A stretch of DNA of 64,000 nucleotides from HIMB114 sp008638005. Lineage in GTDB: Bacteria; Pseudomonadota; Alphaproteobacteria; Pelagibacterales; Pelagibacteraceae. The translations under genes were made by a program, and so were the position numbers. The stretch spans positions 186,001 through 250,000 of the forward strand of contig CP136340.1 of assembly GCA_032681305.1 (NCBI GenBank), given 5' to 3'. How positions within the stretch are numbered: the first letter of the stretch is position 1; the number at the start of each line of letters is the position of its first letter. The notes under the pieces are model-generated. The model was given only the letters and a program-made list of their open reading frames with translations. It made no database searches and was not told the DNA's origin. Shown here piece after piece: positions 35,579-44,434 of the stretch.

Positions 35579-36822
35579 GCAAATTTAATTATAACAATTT
35601 TTTAGAATTTTTTTTTTATTTTATGATTTTTATCACACCACTAATTACAACCTATAATGATCAACAAAATATTAATAGAATTCTAGCTCTTCAAATCATA
35701 TTTGTTTTTTTACTTTTGTTTCAGAAAAACTTTTTAAATTTAATCATCAATTCTATAAAAAATAATCAAAAAACAGTAACAATTTTATCATTATTTTTAA
35801 TCTCAATAACAATTTCTTATATTGGATCACCTGGTAAAATTGAAGATTGGGGCTTTGAATTTGTAAGGCATAAATACCTACAAAGTGTAATCTACTTTTT
35901 ATTTTTTATAGCTACTTACATTTACTTAAATAAATACGAGTTAAATTCTAAATATTTAAAAAAAGTTATTATTTTATCTGCGCTATTATTTGTTTTGATA
36001 ACTTACACGAGGTATTTTTTTGAAGTTAATTCTGAAATTTATAATCTTTTAAGTTTTTTTAGCACAATTAGAAGTCCAGGTTATGTACTAACATCTTTAA
36101 TCTCATTATTTATTGGATTTGTATTAATAAAAAATTCTAAAAATTTAAATTTTACAGATATTGCCATTTTATCTACCCTAATATCTCTAGTTTACTTTTT
36201 TGGAGGTAGAGGAAATTTAATTTCAATAATAATAGCTTGTATAATTTCAGTTGTTTACCAGAGAATAATCAAAGAAAATATCAATGTTCTTATATCAACT
36301 TATTTAGCATCTTTCGTTTTAGGTTTGATAATCCATGAAATATTTAAATTACTATATTCCTTAAACTCGGATATTGCTGTTCCAAGTTATACGCTTTTAA
36401 GATTTGATTTTTTAGATCGAATTGAAATTTGGGTTGCTTGCTTAAACTTATTAAAAGAAAATGTTTTTTTTGGTCAAGGTCCTAATATTTTGTTTTTATT
36501 ACAAGCTAACGGTTTATTAGAAATAGGAAATTGGTCAAAGAGAAACATGATGGTGTCTCATCCTCATAATTTTCTAATTCAATTTCTTATTGAATGGGGG
36601 ATTGTCGGAACGCTTCTAATTTTGTTTTTGATGACAAAAAATATGCTCAAAGGAATTATTATTCTTATAAAAAAACAAAATAAATATTTAATAATCCCAG
36701 TTTTAAATGTACTTGCTTTAACAGCTCATGGGTTAGTGGATGGAACTTATATTCATCCTGTTACAGTAACATTTTTACTAATCTCTAATGCTATGATTGC
36801 AGCTAATGTAAAATTTAAATAA
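35554..36822 (+). CDS. O-antigen ligase/polymerase-like membrane protein (Wzy_C family)
   Basis: A 422-residue polytopic membrane protein with about 11 to 12 helices. The family hallmark is the periplasmic loop ending SHPHNFLIQFLIEWGIVGT, which carries the conserved HxHN and the following helix. Relatives ligate O-antigen to lipid A-core, polymerise glycans, or glycosylate pilins (PglL type). The nearby pilus island makes the PglL option attractive, but the sequence does not decide it. It is the last gene before a strong terminator and overlaps the transglutaminase gene by 25 bases. Confidence 0.78.
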   Translation: MFQNNKSLSKFNYNNFLEFFFYFMIFITPLITTYNDQQNINRILALQIIFVFLLLFQKNFLNLIINSIKNNQKTVTILSLFLISITISYIGSPGKIEDWGFEFVRHKYLQSVIYFLFFIATYIYLNKYELNSKYLKKVIILSALLFVLITYTRYFFEVNSEIYNLLSFFSTIRSPGYVLTSLISLFIGFVLIKNSKNLNFTDIAILSTLISLVYFFGGRGNLISIIIACIISVVYQRIIKENINVLISTYLASFVLGLIIHEIFKLLYSLNSDIAVPSYTLLRFDFLDRIEIWVACLNLLKENVFFGQGPNILFLLQANGLLEIGNWSKRNMMVSHPHNFLIQFLIEWGIVGTLLILFLMTKNMLKGIIILIKKQNKYLIIPVLNVLALTAHGLVDGTYIHPVTVTFLLISNAMIAANVKFK

Positions 36823-36825
36823 AAA

Positions 36826-36857
36826 AAAACCGCAGAAAAATTAATTTCTGCGGTTTT
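36826..36857. terminator. Bidirectional rho-independent terminator
   Basis: A perfect 13-bp stem pairs 36826-36838 with 36845-36857 around a 6-base AATTAA loop. The core is GC-rich (CCGCAG) and flanking A and T runs serve both strands. It ends the MoxR-to-ligase transcript on the plus strand and the first pilin gene on the minus strand. It is the only strong intrinsic terminator I found in the window. Confidence 0.92.
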
Positions 36858-36874
36858 AATTTTAAAAATTAAAT

Positions 36875-37453
36875 TTAGTTAGCTAAACCTAAATCAGTTT
36901 TTTGTTTAAATCCTGATCCACTGTACATATTAGTAGCCGAGTCCCAAGTTGGGGCTGAGGATGCTGCTGCAGTCATATAAACAATATTGATCGCTTGATT
37001 ATTACCAGATGAGTTCGATGCAATCGGTATAATATATACTTCACCCTTTTTAAGACTGTTTGGCAAAGTAGCTGCTGTTTTCACCTGATCATTATTATCA
37101 AATGGGTTTTTGAATTTAAGGTCCATAAAATGACAAGCAATAGCGTGACCTAAGTTTGTATTCGTTGTATTGGCTCTAGGCATATTACCTGTACCATTAC
37201 ACGCTGTCGATGAACCAGAACCTGTATGATTTTTTAAAGCTCCTGAGCTTTCTTGAACACCGTTATTTAAAAGTGTTAATTCAGTCTCAATAAATCTTAC
37301 AACTGAATTGTAGTTTGCTTCTGCAACTTTCTCTTTAGCTGACTCAGTGTATGATTGATATCCAACAATACCCACACCAGCTAAAACTCCGATAATTGCA
37401 ACAACAACTAGAAGCTCTACTAATGAGAAACCTTTTTCTAGTTTTTTGTTCAT
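36875..37453 (-). CDS. Type IV pilin (major type), paralogue 1
   Basis: A 192-residue prepilin. The leader MNKKLEKG is followed by the cleavage site and FSLVELLVVVAIIGVLAG with Glu at +5, the standard type IVa N-terminal helix. The helix continues into GYQSYTESAKEKV and the protein shares FKNPF with its paralogues. Two cysteines (in ACNGTG and IACHFM) may form a disulfide. I take ATG 37453 because it gives a normal leader; a GGAG lies about 11 bases upstream. It is a single-gene unit ending at the shared terminator. Confidence 0.92.
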   Translation of the reverse strand: MNKKLEKGFSLVELLVVVAIIGVLAGVGIVGYQSYTESAKEKVAEANYNSVVRFIETELTLLNNGVQESSGALKNHTGSGSSTACNGTGNMPRANTTNTNLGHAIACHFMDLKFKNPFDNNDQVKTAATLPNSLKKGEVYIIPIASNSSGNNQAINIVYMTAAASSAPTWDSATNMYSGSGFKQKTDLGLAN

Positions 37454-37539
37454 ATATATATATTCTCCGTTTTTTTTAGTTAACATACAGACTCATAAAT
37501 AATGTCGCAAATGATTGCAACCACAAAAATAAAGAAAAA

Positions 37540-37902
37540 ATGATGCAAATGCTAAAAAAATTGTGGTTTGGGGAATATTCTCTGAGTAAATCTTATTGGT
37601 TTTTTGGAAACATTGTCCCTCTAATTTTTTTTATTTTCCTAATTTTATTTGCTCTTTTTTGTCAAAAAGACCCATTAGATTCTTTGTTAAATCTAAAGTT
37701 TGTTCCACCAGAATTTTATCAAAAAGCTATAATTATTCTCTTTTGCCTTATATTTTTAATTTATACGGTCGTTTCAACCGTTGGTATTTGGAGAAGTGCT
37801 AATAAACATACAGGAAAAAAATATTGGGCAATACTAGCAAAAATTACAATTTTTTTTGCAATATTTAGTTATGCTAAAGATATTTATAAATTTTTCTTTT
37901 AA
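37540..37902 (+). CDS. Small inner-membrane protein, unknown function
   Basis: A 120-residue protein with three hydrophobic helices (about residues 20-43, 62-84, 95-112). The second half, GIWRSANKHTGKKYWAILAK, resembles a recurring motif in small bacterial membrane proteins of unknown function. Several ATGs cluster at the start (37540, 37543, 37549); the first is shown. It diverges from pilin 1 and its TAA stop directly abuts the stop of pilin 2 on the other strand. Confidence 0.7.
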   Translation: MMQMLKKLWFGEYSLSKSYWFFGNIVPLIFFIFLILFALFCQKDPLDSLLNLKFVPPEFYQKAIIILFCLIFLIYTVVSTVGIWRSANKHTGKKYWAILAKITIFFAIFSYAKDIYKFFF

Positions 37903-38445
37903 CTATTTTAAAGTTAAACTTTTAGTGTTCGTTGTATCAATGACACCATCATCAACATAATATATAACTTGAAATTGTCTATCACCTGCAATTTTTGCAC
38001 CATCGGTTGCGTGATCCGGATGAACTCTTAGAACAATGTTTCCTTTTTTGGTTAAGTTCGAATTACTTGCATCATCTGGTATACTCATTGAATATACCTG
38101 TTTAATTGATTGGTTTTGATAAGGATTTCTAAAACTTGCTAGCCCAGATCCAAGATCATGATATTTAGCAGCACCTTCTAAAAATGAATTCAAGTTATGC
38201 ACTCCCCTTTTCCATTTAACATTACCGGCTTTAATTAACGCAGACTCTGTTTGTATATTGTTATTTAAAAGAATAAGTTCAGTTGAAAAAAATTTTATCA
38301 CCGTGTCAAAATTTTGTAGAGCAACTTTTTGTTTAGCTGACTCTACATATCTTTGGAAACCAACAATTCCAACTCCAGCTAAAACACCAATAATTGCTAC
38401 AACAACTAAAAGTTCAACTAATGAGAAGCCAGAGTTTTTTTTCAT
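37903..38445 (-). CDS. Type IV pilin (major type), paralogue 2
   Basis: A 180-residue prepilin with leader MKKNSG and FSLVELLVVVAIIGVLAG, Glu at +5. The helix runs on into GFQRYVESAKQKVALQNF and the FRNPYQN motif is shared with paralogues. It has no cysteine, unlike the others, so its globular domain cannot rely on disulfides. It starts 5 bases after the PopZ-like gene ends and is likely co-transcribed with it. Confidence 0.92.
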   Translation of the reverse strand: MKKNSGFSLVELLVVVAIIGVLAGVGIVGFQRYVESAKQKVALQNFDTVIKFFSTELILLNNNIQTESALIKAGNVKWKRGVHNLNSFLEGAAKYHDLGSGLASFRNPYQNQSIKQVYSMSIPDDASNSNLTKKGNIVLRVHPDHATDGAKIAGDRQFQVIYYVDDGVIDTTNTKSLTLK

Positions 38446-38450
38446 GAAGA

Positions 38451-39926
38451 TTATTTGTATATGATCTTTTTACAAATTTCTTCAATATTTTTTTGATTAT
38501 TTTTTATCCAATTTTGGGTTTCTTTGACAATTAAGTTTTCAATAAAAGATTTGGCACCGTCTAAATCATCAAATTGCCTAATTGACGATAAATCAAAATT
38601 TAACCCTTCTAAATTTTTTAGCTCATAAGATTTAAAATATTCAATCAGTTCCTTATTATTTTGAGAGGATGAAATTGCTTTATCTATCTTTTCTTGCAAA
38701 TGATTAATTTTTTCATTGGTAGATTGGAAAACTTGTTTAATCCCCTCATCATCTATCTTAACTTTGCTTGATAACTGCTGACTTAAATTTTCTAACTTTT
38801 CTAATACCTCTTTATTATCTTTTGTTGTTACATTTTGATTAGAATGTATTGCTTGTTGAGAAACATTGTTTGGTGACTGAGTTACTGGAATTGAACCTTG
38901 ATTAGAAATGTTGTTAACCAATGATTGGCTAATTTGCATTTCTAAGATTTTATAAATATTATTTAATCTTAGATTGGATTGATATTCCGGGTCATTCTTT
39001 TTTTCTTCCTCTTTTCTTTTATTTTCTTCTTCTTTTCGAATTTTTTCTTCTTCAAGATATTTGTGGATTTGATCAATGCTAGTTTTCATTTGATGTTCAA
39101 TGGCATCAAAACGATTTTGAATATTTTGATCTTGAGCGGCTTTGCTTTGCTCTAATTGAGAAATTTGTTGTTGAATATTATTATTTAAACTTTCATTTAA
39201 ATTATTAGATAATTCTTCAATTTTAAAATCTAAATTTTCAATACTGTTTTTTAAATTTTCAGAAGACGTTTCAATTTGAGTTAATCTTTCCTCAAAAATA
39301 GAATTTTGGTCATTAACTTTTGAAATTTTTTCATCAATTTCATTGCTAATTTGATTGTTAAATATATCAAATTTTAAAGCAATTTCCTCTGACGGGTCTT
39401 TTGACTGTATTTCGTTTAAAGCTTGATCAATTTTATTAAATAAAGTGTTTTGCTTTTCTTCAAGCTGCTCAATACGCTCAATAAAAGGATCTTTTTCTTC
39501 AGATCTTTCTTTAAGCTCATCAATCTCTCGGTGAATTTCTTTTAGTTCATCGGAATAAGGTCCTTCATATTCATTTTCCAATATTAAAGTTCCATTATCT
39601 GCTACTTCTTTGTTTAAAATGAGTGTTTCGTCATTATTAATCTCATTATTTAAAAGCAGAGTAACATTGCCACTTTCGGAGACTTCTTGATTTAAAAGTA
39701 ATGCAGTTTGATGCTCTACAATTTCCGTAATTTTTTTTGATCTTTGATCAATATTATCATTAGAATCGCTTCCATGAATTTTATTTAATACTAATACGTT
39801 TCCATCTAAGGCTTTTGATATTTTTTGATTAAATTCTTCTTTCTCTGAAGCTAAACCTTTATCTTTAGATAGTTTTTCTTTTGCCTCATTGAGTATTTCT
39901 TTAATAGAATTGTTCTTTTCAAACAT
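38451..39926 (-). CDS. PopZ-like (DUF2497-type) coiled-coil protein with internal repeats
   Basis: A 491-residue acidic cytoplasmic protein with no signal or membrane segment. Five related segments lie at about residues 44-49, 75-82, 89-95, 101-108 and 113-119, of the form TLLLNxEV; they resemble the repeated VLELTxEV element of alphaproteobacterial PopZ relatives. A long coiled coil covers roughly 125-330, including a K/E-rich stretch. The C-terminal 35 residues (LIVKETQNWIKNNQKN and on) match the PopZ oligomerisation region in layout, with its conserved Trp. PopZ organises cell poles. This assignment is inferred from these features and is uncertain. It precedes pilin 2 by 5 bases. Confidence 0.6.
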   Translation of the reverse strand: MFEKNNSIKEILNEAKEKLSKDKGLASEKEEFNQKISKALDGNVLVLNKIHGSDSNDNIDQRSKKITEIVEHQTALLLNQEVSESGNVTLLLNNEINNDETLILNKEVADNGTLILENEYEGPYSDELKEIHREIDELKERSEEKDPFIERIEQLEEKQNTLFNKIDQALNEIQSKDPSEEIALKFDIFNNQISNEIDEKISKVNDQNSIFEERLTQIETSSENLKNSIENLDFKIEELSNNLNESLNNNIQQQISQLEQSKAAQDQNIQNRFDAIEHQMKTSIDQIHKYLEEEKIRKEEENKRKEEEKKNDPEYQSNLRLNNIYKILEMQISQSLVNNISNQGSIPVTQSPNNVSQQAIHSNQNVTTKDNKEVLEKLENLSQQLSSKVKIDDEGIKQVFQSTNEKINHLQEKIDKAISSSQNNKELIEYFKSYELKNLEGLNFDLSSIRQFDDLDGAKSFIENLIVKETQNWIKNNQKNIEEICKKIIYK

Positions 39927-39971
39927 ATATATTACGAATCAATAGTTAAAATTTAACAAAAGCGTTACATT

Positions 39972-40157
39972 ATGCAAAAAAATAGCAAAGTAGGTGTTGA
40001 GGAATTAATTAAAGCAACAAATAGAGTTTATGAAACTAGATATGAAAATCCTACTTTAGAAGATGAACAGATTAATAGTGTTGAAAAATTTGTAACTGAT
40101 ACGTCAAATAATTTATGCTCAAAAATAATTAAGAAAATTAATATAGGATTATTGTAA
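39972..40157 (+). CDS. Small hypothetical protein upstream of the PilO-like gene
   Basis: A 61-residue, mostly helical soluble protein with no recognised motif and one Cys near the end. It diverges from the PopZ-like gene across 45 bases and ends 5 bases before the PilO-like gene on the same strand, so the two are probably one transcript. I cannot name it; it does not look like PilN. Coding status rests on position and tight spacing. Confidence 0.5.
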   Translation: MQKNSKVGVEELIKATNRVYETRYENPTLEDEQINSVEKFVTDTSNNLCSKIIKKINIGLL

Positions 40158-40162
40158 TTTTA

Positions 40163-40855
40163 GTGTTTGGATCAAAAAAAAATAAAAGTAATTCTTCTCA
40201 AGATGAGACTTTAAAGGATAACTCTAAAAAAATTGTTATTGGGGTATCCGTTTTAGTGGCCACAATCATCATAGTTTTGATATTAGAAATTTATACTGTC
40301 ACAGTTAAGAGTTCGCAGAATAAAAAAATAAGAATTGGAAAAGGAGCAGAAGAAAGATCCAAAACAATTATGCTTGAAATGGCAAAAATTGGTAAAGAAA
40401 CAAAAGATTTGGAATTTAAATATTACAAGGCTTTAGAAACAATAATGTCACCAATGGAGTTTCAAAATTTTAAAAACTCTATTTCTGGAATAGCTAATGA
40501 AAATAAAGTTAAAATTAATTCAATTAATGAAGGTAAAGTTCAAGATGTAAGAGGTTATAAAATGAATACAATTAATTTAGACCTTTTATCTGGTTATAAT
40601 GACTATGTTAATTTTAAGAAAAATATTGCTGAAACACCTTTTAGAATAAATTTTGATAAGGAAACTATTATAAGAGAAAATCCAACCTCTTCAAAAATCA
40701 AGATCACCGCCGTCATAAGTGCGTTAGTTTTTGAAAAAAAAGACAAGCTTCTAAAAGATAATAAAAAATTTATTGAACAAATGAAAAGAGCAGAAGAAAG
40801 AAAGATCGCAAAAGAAAAACGATTAAAAGAATTGAAAGAACAGAAAAAAAATTAA
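40163..40855 (+). CDS. PilO/GspM-like pilus assembly protein
   Basis: A 230-residue bitopic protein. A short lysine-rich cytoplasmic tail precedes one membrane helix (about residues 24-46), a periplasmic helix follows (60-110), and a ferredoxin-like domain is seen in the pattern INLDLLSGYNDYVNFKKNIA then PFRINFDKETI. This is the usual architecture of PilO. The tail is a charged helix. The start is GTG at 40163. No PilM, PilN, PilP or secretin is adjacent. The assignment is by architecture and context, so moderate. Confidence 0.6.
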   Translation: MFGSKKNKSNSSQDETLKDNSKKIVIGVSVLVATIIIVLILEIYTVTVKSSQNKKIRIGKGAEERSKTIMLEMAKIGKETKDLEFKYYKALETIMSPMEFQNFKNSISGIANENKVKINSINEGKVQDVRGYKMNTINLDLLSGYNDYVNFKKNIAETPFRINFDKETIIRENPTSSKIKITAVISALVFEKKDKLLKDNKKFIEQMKRAEERKIAKEKRLKELKEQKKN

Positions 40856-41374
40856 CTATTTAAAAATGGCCTCATACAAAGGTGTTAACCCTTCAAATAC
40901 AATAGATAACTCTGGGAATATTGATAAAACCTTATCTTTGTAAGGCACACTTACTGTAACTAAAACTAACAATAATAAAATTAATAAATAAGCTAGCATT
41001 CTTGTTCTTGCGCCTTGCGAAAGTGAACTCTTTTTTTTCTTTTTACGCTCTGCTTTTATTCTGTCTAAATTTTCATCCATTTCACTTTTGGATGGTAAAG
41101 AATCTTCATCATCATTGAATGATAAATTAATTTTTTGATCCTGCTCAGCTTCAGAAATTAATTCCTCCGTTGCCGGTGGAATGATTGTATCATTATTTGC
41201 CTGAGGGTTAATTGCAATATCAGTTTGGTCTAATTGCAATGTAGAATTTTTTTCTTCTGATTTATAAAACCATTCTTTTGAACACACTCCACATTTAACT
41301 TGCCTGCCCTCGCTAGGTATTTGATCGGCGTTAACTTCAAATTTTTTTAGACCACAAATACAATCAATAATCAT
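40856..41374 (-). CDS. MJ0042-type zinc-ribbon protein with C-terminal membrane helix
   Basis: A 172-residue protein. The N-terminal zinc ribbon starts MIIDCICG with a second pair, CGVC, at residues 28-31, followed by KEWFYK, as in MJ0042 finger-domain proteins. An acidic, low-complexity middle leads to a lysine cluster (KKKKKSS) and one membrane helix at about residues 127-146, with a short periplasmic end. Alphaproteobacterial relatives often carry this layout; function is unknown. Its stop abuts the PilO-like stop on the other strand with no gap. Confidence 0.78.
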   Translation of the reverse strand: MIIDCICGLKKFEVNADQIPSEGRQVKCGVCSKEWFYKSEEKNSTLQLDQTDIAINPQANNDTIIPPATEELISEAEQDQKINLSFNDDEDSLPSKSEMDENLDRIKAERKKKKKSSLSQGARTRMLAYLLILLLLVLVTVSVPYKDKVLSIFPELSIVFEGLTPLYEAIFK

Positions 41375-41417
41375 AAGAAATGTTGTTTTTATAATCTAAT
41401 AGTATAAAGATGGCTAT

Positions 41418-41927
41418 ATGTCTATCGAACAAAAAATCAACGGGGATAATGGTATTTTAGAGCTTGGTCATGAAATTGATTTAGACCAATCGCCTATAGT
41501 AAGAGAAAACGTAAAAGAATTATTTGATAAATGTAAATCGGTGTCAGTCGACCTTGAAAAAGTAAGTTATATTGATTCATCAGGCATAGCGTCTTTGGTT
41601 GAAGGTATGCAAATTGGAAAAAAAACAAATAAACCTTTTGCCCTAATCAATGTGAGTAACGAAGTCATGAAAGTTATCAAATTAGCTCATCTTGATAAAA
41701 TTTTTAAAATTGAAAGCCAAAGCGGTAAAGATGCAGGATCAGCTCCAACACCTGAGCCTGAACCAACTCCACAAGAAACAGCAAGTGATAATATCGATAT
41801 GACAGGTAATGAACCAGCTGCAGCACCTGCTGAAGAAGCTCCCGCAGCTGAATCTGCCAATGATAGCATTTCTCCTCAAGTCAGCCGTGATGATGATGGA
41901 GATGATAAAATTAAATTCAAAAGATAA
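41418..41927 (+). CDS. STAS-domain anti-sigma factor antagonist with acidic Pro/Ala tail
   Basis: A 169-residue protein. The STAS domain (about 1-100) has YIDSSGIASLVEG with the candidate phosphoacceptor at Ser54/Ser55, and FKIESQ closes the fold. A flexible tail rich in Pro, Ala, Glu and Asp follows. Such proteins are phosphorylated by RsbW-type kinases and reactivated by PP2C phosphatases. A PP2C protein is encoded at 49183-50796; no RsbW-like kinase was seen. It precedes the prepilin peptidase gene by 6 bases, implying joint expression. Confidence 0.87.
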   Translation: MSIEQKINGDNGILELGHEIDLDQSPIVRENVKELFDKCKSVSVDLEKVSYIDSSGIASLVEGMQIGKKTNKPFALINVSNEVMKVIKLAHLDKIFKIESQSGKDAGSAPTPEPEPTPQETASDNIDMTGNEPAAAPAEEAPAAESANDSISPQVSRDDDGDDKIKFKR

Positions 41928-41933
41928 TTTTAA

Positions 41934-42692
41934 GTGGTAGTTGAAACCTACCTTTTTTTATTTGGTCTAATTGTAGGTAGTTTTTTTAATGTTTGTATTT
42001 TAAGACTGCCAAAAGATCAGGATGTATTTTTAAAGCAATCAGCTTGTCCAAATTGTAACAATAAGCTTAAATGGTTTCATAATATTCCACTAATCAGTTT
42101 TATTTTTTTGTTAGGGAAATGTAGCTTTTGTAAAAAAAGAGTTAGCTTCCAATATCCAATCGTAGAAATACTTACGGCAATAGTTTTTGTTTTTAGTTAT
42201 TTAAAATTTGATTTGACGCTGGACGCATTATTTTTTTCACTTTTTGTATCTTCGTTGATTATAATTTTTTTTACCGATTTAAATGAATATTTAATTTTAG
42301 ATATCTTTACTCTGCCGCTAAGTGTGATTGGTTTCGTCTTATCAGTAATAAAATACAATCCATTTAATGTTTTGATTGCAGATTCATTTGCGGGTTTGAT
42401 TATAGGTTTTAGTGTCTTTTATTTAATCCGATGGTTTTTTTATAAATATAAAAAAATTGAAGGAATGGGTCTTGGTGATGCAAAATTAATGATGATGATT
42501 GGTGCTTGGCTTGGTTTAAAATCGATTTTATTTGTCATGTTCTTTTCATCAGTTACCGCTCTAATCGTTGCAATTCCTTTGACAATAATAAAAAAAGATA
42601 AGCGTTATCCTATACCTTACGGCTGTTTTATAACGTTAGCTGCCTTTTTATACATTTTGATTGGTGATACTTTCTACAAATTCCTTTTATAA
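41934..42692 (+). CDS. pilD: Prepilin peptidase (type IV leader peptidase)
   Basis: PilD cleaves prepilin leaders and N-methylates the new N-terminus in the inner membrane. The N-terminal GLIVGSFFNVCILRLPKDQD and the two CxxC pairs (CPNC and CSFC) of the zinc-binding methylase loop are present. The catalytic aspartates lie in FFTDLNEYLILD and in the GLGDAKL motif. Length (252 aa) and helices are normal. GTG start at 41934, 6 bases after the STAS gene. It would process the eleven prepilins encoded here. Confidence 0.94.
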   Translation: MVVETYLFLFGLIVGSFFNVCILRLPKDQDVFLKQSACPNCNNKLKWFHNIPLISFIFLLGKCSFCKKRVSFQYPIVEILTAIVFVFSYLKFDLTLDALFFSLFVSSLIIIFFTDLNEYLILDIFTLPLSVIGFVLSVIKYNPFNVLIADSFAGLIIGFSVFYLIRWFFYKYKKIEGMGLGDAKLMMMIGAWLGLKSILFVMFFSSVTALIVAIPLTIIKKDKRYPIPYGCFITLAAFLYILIGDTFYKFLL

Positions 42693-42727
42693 TCATTTAT
42701 GATCTTTTCTAGAGATTCGTAATAAAG

Positions 42728-44434
42728 ATGGAATTAATTAACTCTGAAATTCAAGAAACAAAACATTTAATACAAGATAAAAAATTTGCTTACGCTGAAA
42801 GTAGAGCATCAGTTCTCTTGAATAAGCAACCTGGGAATCCAAAAATTTATGAGCTTCTAGGTGATATTTATTTTAATCAAAACTTTTATAAAAAGTCGAT
42901 TTGGTATTATCTTGATGCATCATCACGTGACCAAAATAATAAAGATATTTTGTATAAGCTTGGAGAGAATATTTATTATCTAAAATATTACGAACTCACT
43001 GAAGCTTTAATGAAAAATATTATTGAAAAAGATCCTTTATATACTCAAGCATATATCACTTTGGGTCTAGCTCAACAGGAAATGGATAACACTGAAGAAG
43101 CAATCATGTGTTATGAGGATGCAATTAATATTAATCCTAAAGAAGTTTTCGCCTATCTCAATTTAGCCCTACTTCATAAAAAGAATAAAAATTTTGATGA
43201 GGCAATTAAGGTTTATCAAAATGCAATTACAAATAACCCTAATAACCACTTTATATTAAGCAATTTAGGAAACTTATTTTATCTTCAAAAAAAATATGAT
43301 GATGCAGTATTATGCCATGAACGAGCAGTGAAAATAAAACCTGACTCTACAATTGCGCATTTTAACTTTGCAAACACACTATACCATTCCGGTAATTTTG
43401 ATCGTGCAACAGAAATTTATGAAACGACTTTAAGTTTAAATCCTGATTTTAGTCGTGCAAATTCTAACTTGGGGTCTATTCAGCTCTTAACTCAAAACTT
43501 TAATGAAGGTTTTGAACGTTACCACTCTAGAATATTTAATGATCCATTATTAAAAAATATCTTAAGTAAAAAGAAAACTATTTGGCGTGGTGAGCCTTTG
43601 ACTGGAAAGAGGATACTGGTTTGTAGCGAAAGTGGTTTTGGAAATATCATACAATTTTCAAGATACATCCCTCTTCTAAAACAACTTGATTGCGAGATTG
43701 TGTTTAGTTGCCCAGTGGAAATTCAGCACTTGTTTGAAAATATATCTGAAATCGATGAATTTATTTTACCTGATCAAAATTATGATAATTTTTTTTATTG
43801 GGTCCCACTATTAGATCTACCTAAAATTTTAGCTCCAAATGTTTTGGAGCAATGCCCACAACCTACGGAAATTAAAGTGAATGATAATAAGCTTGAAGAA
43901 TGGGAAATGTTACTTGGGGTCGATCAAAAAATTAAAATTGGTCTATGCTGGCAAGGAGATCCTGCAAATCCAAGAGATCATCTTAATAGTGTCGATTTAT
44001 CAATGTTTAAAGAAATACTCTCTATACCAAATGCTTCGTTTGTTTCGCTGCAAAAAGGGTTTGCGCGAAATCAAATTCAAGCTAATGAATTTGAAAAACA
44101 AATTATTGATTACGATCCTTTAATTGACCAAGGATCAAATAAATTTTTAGATACTACTGCTATTTTAAAATACTTAGATTTGGTTATCACCACTGATACC
44201 TCCATTGCTCATCTTGCAGGATCTGTTGGAACTCAAACATGGGTTTTGTTATCTCAAGTTCCAGATTGGAGATGGTTTTTAGAAAAAGAAGAAAGTATTT
44301 GGTATGATAATATGAGGTTATTCAGACAAAAAGATCATCAGTGGGATCGTGTTTTTAAAGACTTGAAAAAAGAGTGTGAGACATTGGTTCATAATATTTC
44401 AGAAATCAGAAAAGAAAACGATACTACTTCGTAA
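42728..44434 (+). CDS. TPR protein with C-terminal GT9/GT41-like glycosyltransferase domain
   Basis: A 568-residue cytoplasmic protein. Residues 1-260 hold about seven TPR units, for example AYITLGLAQQEMDNTEEAI and HFILSNLGNLFYLQKKYDDA. The second half has WRGEPLTGKRILVCSESGFGN then IQFSRYIPLL, IGLCWQGDPANPRDH, FVSLQKG and TTDTSIAHLAGSVGT, the pattern of TPR-linked glycosyltransferases. The usual GLGD motif reads GFGN here. Such proteins often modify surface proteins. It lies directly after pilD, so pilin glycosylation is a plausible but unproven role. Confidence 0.82.
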   Translation: MELINSEIQETKHLIQDKKFAYAESRASVLLNKQPGNPKIYELLGDIYFNQNFYKKSIWYYLDASSRDQNNKDILYKLGENIYYLKYYELTEALMKNIIEKDPLYTQAYITLGLAQQEMDNTEEAIMCYEDAININPKEVFAYLNLALLHKKNKNFDEAIKVYQNAITNNPNNHFILSNLGNLFYLQKKYDDAVLCHERAVKIKPDSTIAHFNFANTLYHSGNFDRATEIYETTLSLNPDFSRANSNLGSIQLLTQNFNEGFERYHSRIFNDPLLKNILSKKKTIWRGEPLTGKRILVCSESGFGNIIQFSRYIPLLKQLDCEIVFSCPVEIQHLFENISEIDEFILPDQNYDNFFYWVPLLDLPKILAPNVLEQCPQPTEIKVNDNKLEEWEMLLGVDQKIKIGLCWQGDPANPRDHLNSVDLSMFKEILSIPNASFVSLQKGFARNQIQANEFEKQIIDYDPLIDQGSNKFLDTTAILKYLDLVITTDTSIAHLAGSVGTQTWVLLSQVPDWRWFLEKEESIWYDNMRLFRQKDHQWDRVFKDLKKECETLVHNISEIRKENDTTS

